From positions 1 through 57,162 of the forward strand of contig JALEKO010000009.1 in assembly GCA_022769085.1 (NCBI GenBank): 57,162 nucleotides of DNA, read 5' to 3'. The position numbers and the translations under genes were made by a program. The DNA is from Peptoniphilaceae bacterium (GTDB taxonomy: Bacteria > Bacillota > Clostridia > Tissierellales > Peptoniphilaceae). Below are positions 1-8,325 of the stretch, piece after piece (the stretch's first letter is position 1; each line of letters opens with the position of its first letter). The notes under the pieces are model-generated. The model saw nothing but the letters and a program-made list of their open reading frames with translations. It had not been told where the DNA came from and made no database searches.

Positions 1-966
1 TTTTATTTTCCCTTCTTTGATTAGCTTTTCTTTTTCAGATTTTATTCTTTCAAGTAAAATAGATGCTGGCTCATCATTTGGATCTTGTGGAACAAGTTTG
101 CCCTGCACTGCTTCTTGAAGAATTGATTTTTTGAGTTGTTCGGGAAAAGTAGTATTCAATGAATCAACTTCCGAATAAACATATCCATATTGTTCGACAA
201 GCGGTAAAATTTCATTAATTATATCTACAATGCGTTTTTGCTCCGCAAGGGGAGGGATGGGCACATAATAATTGCTAGCAGTAGATATAGTTATTGTGCC
301 AACTGTAGTGCCTGATGAATGCTCTTTTATCTGCATAGTCATATATGGAGATGCCATTACGAGTTGAATATAGAACGGATTAATTTTCCCGAAATTTTCA
401 AAACATATTACACTTGCATCTTTGTAATAAAACTTGTCATTTTCTTTAACAACATATGTCTTGCCCAGTGTTCCAACTGCTGTAACCATAATGTCATTAG
501 CATGAGGAACTCCGCTTTTTGAGAATTCATTATAAAGTTCTTCACTTATGTAAAGTTCGTTATTAACATAACCTTGTTCGCAAAGCTTTCCCACTTCTCT
601 CGCCCTATAGAAAGGGACGCCAGTAGTTTTCCAATCAGATTGATGAACTCTACGTGCTGAGACAACATTCATTATATTGGAAAGATGCACCCATTCCCAG
701 CTATCCGGAATTTCAAAAGGAACTTCATCGGCGATGCAAATTGGCTCATTATTTCCAATTTTCTCATAAGGCAAATTATCGGTACCACGAAATATGATAG
801 ATGGATTTTTTTCTTTTTTGATTTTTCCTATTTTTATAAGTTTTTCTTTTTCAGCTCTTATTTTTTCAAGTAAAATAGAAGCTGGTTCATCATTTGGGTC
901 TTGTGGGACAAGTTTTCCTTGAATTGCCATTTGAAGTATTGAATTTTTAAGTTGTTTGGCATTCAT
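1..966 (-). CDS. hsdS: Type I restriction enzyme specificity subunit HsdS (partial, C-terminal part beyond window)
   Basis: Reading the minus strand from an ATG at 966 gives 322 uninterrupted codons that run off the left edge. HsdS chooses the DNA sequence that the HsdM/HsdR complex modifies or cuts. The order seen is a conserved helical segment (residues 4-50, with GKLVPQDPNDEPAS), one target-recognition domain (about 55-270, with PFEIPDSWEWV and the C-terminal PPLAEQKRIV typical of the family), and a second copy of the conserved segment (about 276-322). The second recognition domain must lie outside the window. The start overlaps the hsdM stop as TAATG, so translation is coupled. Base composition looks less AT-rich than neighbouring genes, fitting an exchangeable specificity gene. 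The family call is firm; target specificity cannot be read. Confidence 0.93.
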   Translation of the reverse strand, partial: MNAKQLKNSILQMAIQGKLVPQDPNDEPASILLEKIRAEKEKLIKIGKIKKEKNPSIIFRGTDNLPYEKIGNNEPICIADEVPFEIPDSWEWVHLSNIMNVVSARRVHQSDWKTTGVPFYRAREVGKLCEQGYVNNELYISEELYNEFSKSGVPHANDIMVTAVGTLGKTYVVKENDKFYYKDASVICFENFGKINPFYIQLVMASPYMTMQIKEHSSGTTVGTITISTASNYYVPIPPLAEQKRIVDIINEILPLVEQYGYVYSEVDSLNTTFPEQLKKSILQEAVQGKLVPQDPNDEPASILLERIKSEKEKLIKEGKIK

Positions 967-2447
967 TATTCTTCCTCCGTAAAGTCAATTCCTAATATAT
1001 CGATAATTTGCCCAAGTATTTTGTCAATATCTGCATTAAGGCTTGCTCTTTTTTCTTGATACTGTTCTATTAGTTCTTTTGGTGGTAATATTTCTTCCTC
1101 TTCGTGAGGATATCCGCAAAGGTCAATATTGTAATTTCTATCGGCTATTTCTTTAACTGTATATTTTTTTGCCTTATCAAAGCCGTCAATAGTTATTTCT
1201 TCACGATTATCCCACCATTTTATTGCAGGGGAGAAGTGTTTTAACTCCATTGGTTTTGTTTTTGAAAAATTTTTATAACCTTCTGGCATATCCAAACGGT
1301 AAACCCAAGTTTCTTTTGTAGGATTTGTATTATCAAAAAACAATATATTTGTTGTTATCGATGTATAAGGAGCAAAAACGCTGTGGGGCATACGAATAAT
1401 GGTATGTAAGTTAAACTCTGAAAATAGTTTTTTCTTTATATTAACTTTTGCATTATCGGTTCCAAACAAAAATCCATCGGGAATTATTACAGCTGCCCTT
1501 CCATTCTTTTTTAGTCTATACATTATAACTGACATAAAAAGATCTGCTGTTTCACTACTTGCAAGGTCTTGTGGAAAATGATTTTTTACTTCTGCTTTTT
1601 CACTGCCACCATATGGTGGATTCATAAGAATTACGTCAAATTTATCTTCGTCTGTATAATCTAAAACATCACGAAGCAAGGAATTATCGTGATAGATTTT
1701 TGGTACATCAATTCCATGAAGTAGCATGTTTGTTATGCAAAGCATGTATGGAAATTGCTTTTTTTCAATTCCATAAATTGAATTTGCAAATTTTTCTTGA
1801 TCTTTTGTTGTTTTTATTTGTACTTCTAATTCTTTTAGATAGCTTGTAAGAAATCCTCCCGTACCACATGCGAAGTCTGCTACCACTTCTCCTAATTTTG
1901 GTTTAATCATTTTAGCCATAAAGTCTGTAACTGCACGTGGTGTATAATATTCTCCAGATGAGCCTGCACTTTGTAGTTCTTTTAGAATACTTTCATAAAT
2001 ATCACCAAAAGCATGAATTTCATTATAGTCATCAAATTCAAGTTCATCTATAATATTTAAAACTTGACGAAGAAGTACTCCGTCTTTCATATAGTTGTTA
2101 GCATCTTCAAAAGTTGTTTTTACGATTGATTTTTTTATTGGGGTTTCTTTATTTACTTCAAGCGATTTAAGAGTTGGAAAAAGGGTGTTATTTACAAAGT
2201 CGAGAAGTTTCTCGCCTGTTATGGCATTTCCTGAACGGTCATCACTTGCCCAATTTCTCCAACGACAATTTTCAGGTATTATTGATTCATAGTTTTCGTA
2301 ATCAAACTCCCAGTCATTTTCTTTTGAGTCGTATACTTTTAAGAAAAGCATCCACGCCATTTGTTCAATACGCTGTGCATCACCGTTTATACCCGAGTCA
2401 TTTCTCATAATATCTCTGATTCTTTTTACAAAATTTGATAAACTCAT
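966..2447 (-). CDS. hsdM: Type I restriction-modification DNA methyltransferase HsdM
   Basis: This 493-residue N6-adenine methyltransferase supplies the M subunit of a type I complex, using S-adenosylmethionine to methylate adenine at the HsdS-defined site. An N-terminal HsdM helical domain (about 1-140) precedes the catalytic domain. The SAM-binding motif I, DFACGTGGF, is at 191-199 and the catalytic NPPY is at 276-279, preceded by hydrophobic residues as expected. Length is normal for the family. It starts one base after the hsdR stop and overlaps hsdS by a base, so R, M and S form one operon transcribed leftward. No truncation or missing catalytic residue is seen. Confidence 0.96.
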   Translation of the reverse strand: MSLSNFVKRIRDIMRNDSGINGDAQRIEQMAWMLFLKVYDSKENDWEFDYENYESIIPENCRWRNWASDDRSGNAITGEKLLDFVNNTLFPTLKSLEVNKETPIKKSIVKTTFEDANNYMKDGVLLRQVLNIIDELEFDDYNEIHAFGDIYESILKELQSAGSSGEYYTPRAVTDFMAKMIKPKLGEVVADFACGTGGFLTSYLKELEVQIKTTKDQEKFANSIYGIEKKQFPYMLCITNMLLHGIDVPKIYHDNSLLRDVLDYTDEDKFDVILMNPPYGGSEKAEVKNHFPQDLASSETADLFMSVIMYRLKKNGRAAVIIPDGFLFGTDNAKVNIKKKLFSEFNLHTIIRMPHSVFAPYTSITTNILFFDNTNPTKETWVYRLDMPEGYKNFSKTKPMELKHFSPAIKWWDNREEITIDGFDKAKKYTVKEIADRNYNIDLCGYPHEEEEILPPKELIEQYQEKRASLNADIDKILGQIIDILGIDFTEEE

Positions 2448-2448
2448 C

Positions 2449-4806
2449 TTAACTTACCTCATATATTTCTTCTTCTAATTCTTTTATTGCTTTCATATAT
2501 CCATTTTTCCCACCAAAGTATGAAGCTATTTTTGATGGTTTACCATATTTTTTAAAATCATCAAGCTTTAGTATATCGGTTTTTTCTATTTCATAAATTC
2601 CAACATTCATATATTTATCAAGAATTATCTCTAAAATTTCTCTTGCAATACCACTGTATTTACTTAAAAAATCACGTTTTTTAACTTTGTTAGCCCTTTG
2701 GCTTCTGGTAAGAGGTTTTTTATTGTAGGCAAGGTGACAGATAAAGTCAAAGTCATCAACATCTTCCATATTTTGGTCAATTTTAATTTGTTCTAAATCA
2801 ATACCTTCTTCTGCAAGCAAATTTTTAATTACTTCTTTCTTTTCTTCGCTACTCCACTTACGGATAAAACTTTCAAGTGAAGCACACTGCCCAAGAATAT
2901 TTGATTTTGTATAATCTATAATATTTTCTTGGCGGAGTAATTTTCCTTCTGTATCATATACAGCTACAGTTTTTCCTAGAATAGAAACTTTACATCCGTC
3001 TTTATTCACAAAATATTTCTCTACAGTTGGAATATCTATGTTATTATCACCATTATTGTCATTACCATTATTATTGGTATCTTTTGGATTTTTAGTTGGG
3101 TCATAATCATCAATCATTTCAATAGGTCCATCCCAATCTGGATCAGCAAAAAGTCTTGTTACATTTCTAAAATCCATTACAGTAAAATGAGTTTTACCTT
3201 CTTTTTCACGCAAACGAGTTCCACGACCTATAATTTGCTTAAATTCTGTCATTGAACTAATCATTTCATCAAGAACAATAAGTTTTGTCATTTTACAATC
3301 TGCCCCTGTTGAAAGGAGTTTTGAAGTTGTTGCAATTACAGGATATGCAGATGAAACAGAAATAAAATAATCAAGTTTGCTTTTGCCATAGGAATCAGAT
3401 CCTGTAATTCGAACTACATAATCTGGATTTTCTTTGCACATATCATAATTTAGATTATTAAGTGCAATTCTCATTCTTTCTGCGTGATCTTCTGTTGCAC
3501 AAAATACTATAGTTTTTTGCATTCTATCTGTGCTTTTTAAGTATTCAGTTATTTCTTTTGCGACTTCATAGGTACGATCTTCAAGAATAATGTTATAATC
3601 AAAATCACTATTTGTATAAATCCTATCTTCTATTAGCTTATCATTACTGTCAACTTGATCTTTATATGGTCTCCAACCTTCGCTTATACTTGTTTTAACG
3701 TTTATTACTTTAAATGGAGCTAAAAAGCCGTCATCTATACCTTCTCTAAGGCTATATGTATAAATTGGCTCACCAAAATAATCTATATTTGAAACATACT
3801 TAGTTTCTTTTGGTGTTGCAGTCATACCAATCTGACTTGCAGAAGAAAAATATTCAAGTATTTTACGCCAATTGCTGTCTTTTTTAGCTGAACCTCTGTG
3901 GCACTCATCTACAATTATTAAATCAAAGAAATCTTTATTAAATAGTTTTTTAAAACGCTCAATATTTTCTTCATCATTTGACTTTTCGTTATCGTCATTT
4001 TCATTTCCTATTAGTTGTTGATATAAAGAAAAATAGACTTCATGTGATGTAATAATAGAAGGATCATCTTTTGCAAAATTTACTTTGTGAATTGTCTTTT
4101 CCAATGGGGAGAAATCTTGCTGAATTGATTGATCTACAAGTATATTTCTATCTGCTAAGTATAGTACTTTCTTTTTAAGTCCACTTTTTAATAGACGATA
4201 GACAATTTGAAAGGCTGTATAAGTTTTACCTGTACCAGTTGCCATTACAAGTAGTATTCTTTTTTGTCCCTTTGCAATAGCTTCAACTGTACGGTTTATT
4301 GCATTTCTTTGATAATAACGAGGGTCATATGAATTTTGGCTTGAATAATAAGCTTGTTTAATAATTTTTTTCTCATTTTCACTTATTCCTTGTGCTTCAA
4401 AACGATTAGTTAATTCTTCAACAGTTGGAAATTCATCCATTTTAAGAGTTCTTTCAAGCCCAGTTATAAAATCATATTCTTCAAATCCGTCGCCATTAGA
4501 ACTAAAAGCAAAAGGTACATCAAGCATTTTTGCATAGACTTTTGCTTGTTCTATACCATATGAAATAGAATGTTTATTATCTTTTGCTTCAACTATTGCA
4601 ATAGGTTTATTTTTATTTAAATATAAAATATAGTCTGCCTTTTTTGGTTTTTCTCTTGCAACCAAATTTCCTTTTAAGTTAATACGACCGTCAGTTATTC
4701 TTGTTTCCATTGTTATGTGGTCAAGTCCCCATTTGTTTTGAATCGCTGGGGTAATATAGTTTAGTTTTATATCTTCTTCTGTCATTTGTTTTTTTGACAA
4801 TATCAT
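2449..4806 (-). CDS. hsdR: Type I restriction enzyme endonuclease/translocase subunit HsdR
   Basis: This 785-residue protein is the restriction and DNA-translocating subunit. The N-terminal HSDR_N nuclease domain shows a PD-(D/E)xK-like arrangement, D58 and E73-x-K75. A superfamily 2 helicase core follows, with Walker A ATGTGKT at 189-195, DECH at 300-303, TATP shortly after and a motif VI-like GRGTRLR. The C-terminal part is helical and charged, with an Asn/Asp-rich linker near 588-605. Its length is on the short side for HsdR, resembling EcoEI-type R subunits. The start at 4806 is supported by GAGGGG eight bases upstream. It is the first gene of the R-M-S operon, and all key motifs are present, so it looks functional. 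Confidence 0.94.
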   Translation of the reverse strand: MILSKKQMTEEDIKLNYITPAIQNKWGLDHITMETRITDGRINLKGNLVAREKPKKADYILYLNKNKPIAIVEAKDNKHSISYGIEQAKVYAKMLDVPFAFSSNGDGFEEYDFITGLERTLKMDEFPTVEELTNRFEAQGISENEKKIIKQAYYSSQNSYDPRYYQRNAINRTVEAIAKGQKRILLVMATGTGKTYTAFQIVYRLLKSGLKKKVLYLADRNILVDQSIQQDFSPLEKTIHKVNFAKDDPSIITSHEVYFSLYQQLIGNENDDNEKSNDEENIERFKKLFNKDFFDLIIVDECHRGSAKKDSNWRKILEYFSSASQIGMTATPKETKYVSNIDYFGEPIYTYSLREGIDDGFLAPFKVINVKTSISEGWRPYKDQVDSNDKLIEDRIYTNSDFDYNIILEDRTYEVAKEITEYLKSTDRMQKTIVFCATEDHAERMRIALNNLNYDMCKENPDYVVRITGSDSYGKSKLDYFISVSSAYPVIATTSKLLSTGADCKMTKLIVLDEMISSMTEFKQIIGRGTRLREKEGKTHFTVMDFRNVTRLFADPDWDGPIEMIDDYDPTKNPKDTNNNGNDNNGDNNIDIPTVEKYFVNKDGCKVSILGKTVAVYDTEGKLLRQENIIDYTKSNILGQCASLESFIRKWSSEEKKEVIKNLLAEEGIDLEQIKIDQNMEDVDDFDFICHLAYNKKPLTRSQRANKVKKRDFLSKYSGIAREILEIILDKYMNVGIYEIEKTDILKLDDFKKYGKPSKIASYFGGKNGYMKAIKELEEEIYEVS

Positions 4807-5170
4807 AATAAATTCCCCTCAAATTTCCGATAATTAAAAGTTATAAGAAGTTTTACTTTAAAAAATAATCTTGTAAATAAATTTTATTTAAAAAATTTTT
4901 TAAATTTATTCTTTTGTATTTTTAATAAAAAATCACTTTTTAGCTTGCTATAACTTTTACTTATATATTAAATTTTATTTAACTAATACAAAAAAGTATT
5001 AGTAATTATGAAAAATTTTTATACTTATTATTCATTTTATAATATCACTAACTCGTTAATAAATCAAAATGAAGTGATATTTATTGCCAAAGTTTTAAAA
5101 TTAAAGCGAAAAATATTTAAAATAATTTTTTAATATTTATATTTTATGTAAAAATTTCGTTTGTAAAAAA
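4807..5170. other. AT-rich intergenic gap between hsdR and the gatB terminator, with inverted repeats
   Basis: No convincing gene is seen. Two perfect inverted repeats are present: CTAATAC/GTATTAG at 4983-4989 and 4996-5002 (six-base loop), and AATATCACT/AGTGATATT at 5041-5049 and 5073-5081 (23-base spacer). A longer-range pair, TAAAAGTTATA at 4835-4845 and its complement at 4949-4959, also exists, but chance matches are easy at this AT content. The hsdR promoter must lie here; no single candidate stands out. The region marks the border between the restriction cassette and the housekeeping gat operon. Confidence 0.6.
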
Positions 5171-5211
5171 TAAAAAAGGTATCAAAATTTTTATTTGACA
5201 CCCTTTTTATT
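5171..5211 (-). terminator. Rho-independent terminator after gatB
   Basis: Directly after the gatB stop, the minus strand reads GGTGTCAAA, an eight-base loop, then TTTGATACC (one G-U pair). A-rich and T-rich flanks extend the stem and supply the U-run. It would end the pcrA-ligA-gatCAB transcript. Confidence 0.85.
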
Positions 5212-6633
5212 TTACATTTTTTCGATTTTTTCTTTAAGTAATTTATTTACTTCTTTAGGATTTGCTTTTCCTTTCGATTTTTTCATAGCCTGTCCTACTA
5301 AAAATCCAAAAGCTCTATCTTTTCCATTTTTAATATCTTCAATTGAAGATGAATTTTCGTTTAATACTTCATTTACAATATTTTCAAGATAAGTTTCATC
5401 ATTTATTTGTAAAAGATTTCTTTCTTTTGCAAGGTTTTCTGGATCTTCGTTGCTTTCAAAAATTTCTCTTAAAATTTGTTTTGCAGTATTGTTGTTTATT
5501 TTTTTATCTTTATATAGTTTTATAAGTTTTGCAAAATTATCTACAGAAAGATTCATTTCATCTGCTTCAATATCTGCTTCATTTAGCCTTCTTGAAAGTT
5601 CTGTTAAAATCCAATTAGCAGATTCTTTTGCATCAGAAATGATTTTTGTTGTATTTTCAAATAAATCTGAAAGTGTTTTGTTATGGCTAAGTTGATATGC
5701 ATCGTATTCACTTAGGTTGTAATCTGTTTGATATCTTTTTTGTTTTTGTTCTGGAAGTTCAGGAAGATTATTTTTTATATTTTCAATAAATTTATCTGTA
5801 ATGTGTATGTGAGGTATATCAGCTTCTGTTGAAAATCTATAATCCATTCCTTCTTCTTTTACTCTCATTTGTTTTGTTGTAAAATCGCTATCGTCCCGTC
5901 TTCTAGTTTCTTTTATGCCTTCATCGTTATTTTCAAGTAATGAGATATGTCTTTTTTCTTCATATAAAAGTGCTTTTTCAACTGCTTTTATTGAATTTAA
6001 ATTTTTTATTTCAGATATTTTTGTTTTAAATCCATTTTCTTCATTTATTACATTTATATTTACATCACATCTTAATGAACCTTGTGCCATTATTACATCG
6101 CTTACGCCTAAAAATTTAAGAGTTTGCCTTAACTTATCTAAAAATTCTCTTGCTTCATCTGCTGAAGAAACATCGGGTTCTGTTACAATTTCTATTAAAG
6201 GCACACCTGATCTATTATAGTCCATTAATGTTTCGCCTGAATCTGAGTGGTTTGATTTTGCTGTATCTTCTTCCATGTGAATCGAATTAAGTCTTATTTT
6301 TTTACCACTGTCAAGTTTAATATATCCTCCCTTTGCAAATGGAAGATCTTGCTGTGTTATCTGGTATCCCTTAACTAAATCTGGATAAAAATATTTTTTT
6401 CTATCCATTTTCATATCATTTACTATTTCACAGTTAAAAGCAATTCCTGCCATAATTGCATATTTTACAGCTTCTTCATTCATCTGAGGTAGTGTTCCAG
6501 GATGACCTAAACAAATAGGGCATACATTTGTATTTGGAACTGCTCCAAATTCATTTTTACATGAACAGAACATTTTTGTTTTTGTTGATAATTCAACATG
6601 TATTTCTAATCCAATAAGTGTTTTAGTTTTCAT
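5212..6633 (-). CDS. gatB: Aspartyl/glutamyl-tRNA amidotransferase subunit B
   Basis: GatB recognises mischarged Glu-tRNA(Gln) or Asp-tRNA(Asn) and phosphorylates the acyl group, using ammonia from GatA to make Gln-tRNA or Asn-tRNA. The start MKTKTLIGLEIHVEL is typical, and a zinc-site pattern is visible as C23-x-C25 and C38-x-x-C41. The C-terminal part carries the GatB/YqeY helical domain ending in the usual VGQAMKKSKGKANP region. An ATG ten codons upstream is in frame, but the start at 6633 has GGAGGAAGAG immediately before it and matches the family, so I prefer it. It overlaps gatA by 11 bases and is the last gene of its operon. Confidence 0.97.
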   Translation of the reverse strand: MKTKTLIGLEIHVELSTKTKMFCSCKNEFGAVPNTNVCPICLGHPGTLPQMNEEAVKYAIMAGIAFNCEIVNDMKMDRKKYFYPDLVKGYQITQQDLPFAKGGYIKLDSGKKIRLNSIHMEEDTAKSNHSDSGETLMDYNRSGVPLIEIVTEPDVSSADEAREFLDKLRQTLKFLGVSDVIMAQGSLRCDVNINVINEENGFKTKISEIKNLNSIKAVEKALLYEEKRHISLLENNDEGIKETRRRDDSDFTTKQMRVKEEGMDYRFSTEADIPHIHITDKFIENIKNNLPELPEQKQKRYQTDYNLSEYDAYQLSHNKTLSDLFENTTKIISDAKESANWILTELSRRLNEADIEADEMNLSVDNFAKLIKLYKDKKINNNTAKQILREIFESNEDPENLAKERNLLQINDETYLENIVNEVLNENSSSIEDIKNGKDRAFGFLVGQAMKKSKGKANPKEVNKLLKEKIEKM

Positions 6634-8026
6634 CTCTTCCTCCTTCAAAAGCTCTTGCGGCATTTAAAAGATTTTTATCATCAAATGATGCTCCTATTAT
6701 TTGAAGTGAGCCAGATAATCCCTTTCTTATAGGAACTGATATTGCACATGTGCTTGATAAATTAACTATTACATTAAATATTCCCGAATCGTATGAAGAA
6801 AGTGGGTTATCAATCTTTTCTCCAAGTTTATATGGTAGGTCTGTTGTAGTTGGGGTAAAAATAAAATCATATTTTTTAAGTATTTCATTTATTTCTCTTT
6901 TTAAAAGAGTTCTTACCTTTAGGCCTTGTTTATATATTTTTTGTCCGTCAGATGCTGAAAGATACATTGTTCCTGTTGCAATTCTTCTTTGAACTTCTTC
7001 TCCAAATCCTCTTGATCTTGTTTTTAAAAAAAGATCTTCGGCATCTTTATAGTCTGTAGGGTGAAATCCGTATCTTATACCATCAAATCTTGACATATTA
7101 CTTGAAACTTCGCTACTCATTACAATATTGTATACCATATTTGCATACTTTATATATTCGCTTTCTATTTCTTCAACTATAGCACCTTTATTTTTTACAA
7201 TTTCAATTGCTTTATTAAAATCTTCTATTACACTATCTTCTGTTCCAAATTGTTTTAAATCTTTAAATATTGCTATTTTTTTACCTGAAAAATCATAATT
7301 TTCTTTTGAAAAATCATATTTTTCTTTAATTGATGTCATATCTTTTTCATCTGGAGAAGATATGACATCAATAACATCTACTACATCATCAACATTTTTT
7401 GCAACTACTCCAACTTGATCGAGTGAATTTGCCATTGAAACAACACCCCGTCTGCTAACAAGTGAATATGTTGGATAGTATCCTACAACATTGCAATAAC
7501 TTGCAGGTTCTCTTACACTTCCACCTGTATCAGAGCCAAGTGCAATTAAAACATCTCCGTTTGAAACTGTTGCTGCAGATCCTGAGCTACTTCCTCCAGG
7601 AACCAGTGTTTTATCTAATGGGTTTTTTACTGCTCCAAAATATGATGTTTCTGAAGAACCACCCATTGCAAATTCGTCCATATTTGTTTTTCCAATAATT
7701 ATAGCATCTTCTTTTTTTAAATTTTCAATTACAGTTGCATCAAAAACTGGTTTAAAGTCTTCAAGCATTTTAGATGCACATGTTGTTTTTAAATTTTTTG
7801 TTGAAATATTATCTTTTATTGCAACAGCTATTCCAAAGAGCTTTCCTAAAGGTTTATTTTCTTTTAATTTTTCATCTAATTTTTTTGCATCTTCAATTGC
7901 TTCTTCATTTATTGTAATGTATGCGTTAAGTTCGTTTTCTTTAATTTTATTTAATACATTTGAAATATTTTCTTCTACTGATATTTCGCCATTTTTGTAT
8001 TTTTCTATTACTTTTTCTAAGCTCAT
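6623..8026 (-). CDS. gatA: Aspartyl/glutamyl-tRNA amidotransferase subunit A (glutaminase)
   Basis: GatA is the amidase subunit, releasing ammonia from glutamine and channelling it to GatB. The amidase-signature Ser-cisSer-Lys triad can be placed at K71 (AIKDN), S146 (GGSSSGS) and S170 (DTGGS) by the spacing known for the family. The start at 8026 (MSLEK) has GGGAG at good distance; an in-frame ATG five codons upstream lies inside gatC. The segment after the triad reads YYPTYSLVSRRG, where LKPTYGRVSRYG is common, a modest divergence of no clear consequence. It overlaps gatB at its 3' end and follows gatC almost directly. Length (467 residues) is slightly short but within family range. Confidence 0.96.
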   Translation of the reverse strand: MSLEKVIEKYKNGEISVEENISNVLNKIKENELNAYITINEEAIEDAKKLDEKLKENKPLGKLFGIAVAIKDNISTKNLKTTCASKMLEDFKPVFDATVIENLKKEDAIIIGKTNMDEFAMGGSSETSYFGAVKNPLDKTLVPGGSSSGSAATVSNGDVLIALGSDTGGSVREPASYCNVVGYYPTYSLVSRRGVVSMANSLDQVGVVAKNVDDVVDVIDVISSPDEKDMTSIKEKYDFSKENYDFSGKKIAIFKDLKQFGTEDSVIEDFNKAIEIVKNKGAIVEEIESEYIKYANMVYNIVMSSEVSSNMSRFDGIRYGFHPTDYKDAEDLFLKTRSRGFGEEVQRRIATGTMYLSASDGQKIYKQGLKVRTLLKREINEILKKYDFIFTPTTTDLPYKLGEKIDNPLSSYDSGIFNVIVNLSSTCAISVPIRKGLSGSLQIIGASFDDKNLLNAARAFEGGRDEN

Positions 8027-8028
8027 TT

Positions 8029-8307
8029 TTAAAGCTCCCATTTTAATTTAAATTGTCCATATTCGGTTTCTTTTGCATTTTTAAGGGCATCTTCTCTATC
8101 TAATGATTTTTTAATTTCATCTTTTCTAAATGTTGCATTAAAAGATGAAGCTATATCTGTTTCTTCAACTGAATCTGTATTTACATCAAAAATAGGATTT
8201 ATAAATTCAATTATTTTGTTGTATTTTTCTGCTATCTTTTCAAGTTTTTCTTCATTTAAATCAAGCCTTGCAAGATTATATACTTTTCTTACTTCTTCTT
8301 TATTCAT
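8029..8307 (-). CDS. gatC: Aspartyl/glutamyl-tRNA amidotransferase subunit C
   Basis: This 92-residue protein is the small subunit that wraps around the GatA-GatB interface and stabilises the complex. It begins with the usual helical N-terminus (VRKVYNLARLDLNEEKLEKI) and carries the family's central pattern around DSVEETD and the terminal region mentioning REDALKNA. It sits between ligA (18-base gap) and gatA, giving the order gatC-gatA-gatB common in Firmicutes. The family is small and diverged, but gene order makes the call secure. Confidence 0.93.
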   Translation of the reverse strand: MNKEEVRKVYNLARLDLNEEKLEKIAEKYNKIIEFINPIFDVNTDSVEETDIASSFNATFRKDEIKKSLDREDALKNAKETEYGQFKLKWEL

Positions 8308-8325
8308 TATTTCCCTTTCAAATTA

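Noticed and set aside
5008-5133. A 41-codon open frame on the plus strand in the hsdR-gatB gap
   Set aside because: It has no Shine-Dalgarno, very high AT content and no recognisable content; inverted repeats lie within it. Chance frame is more likely.
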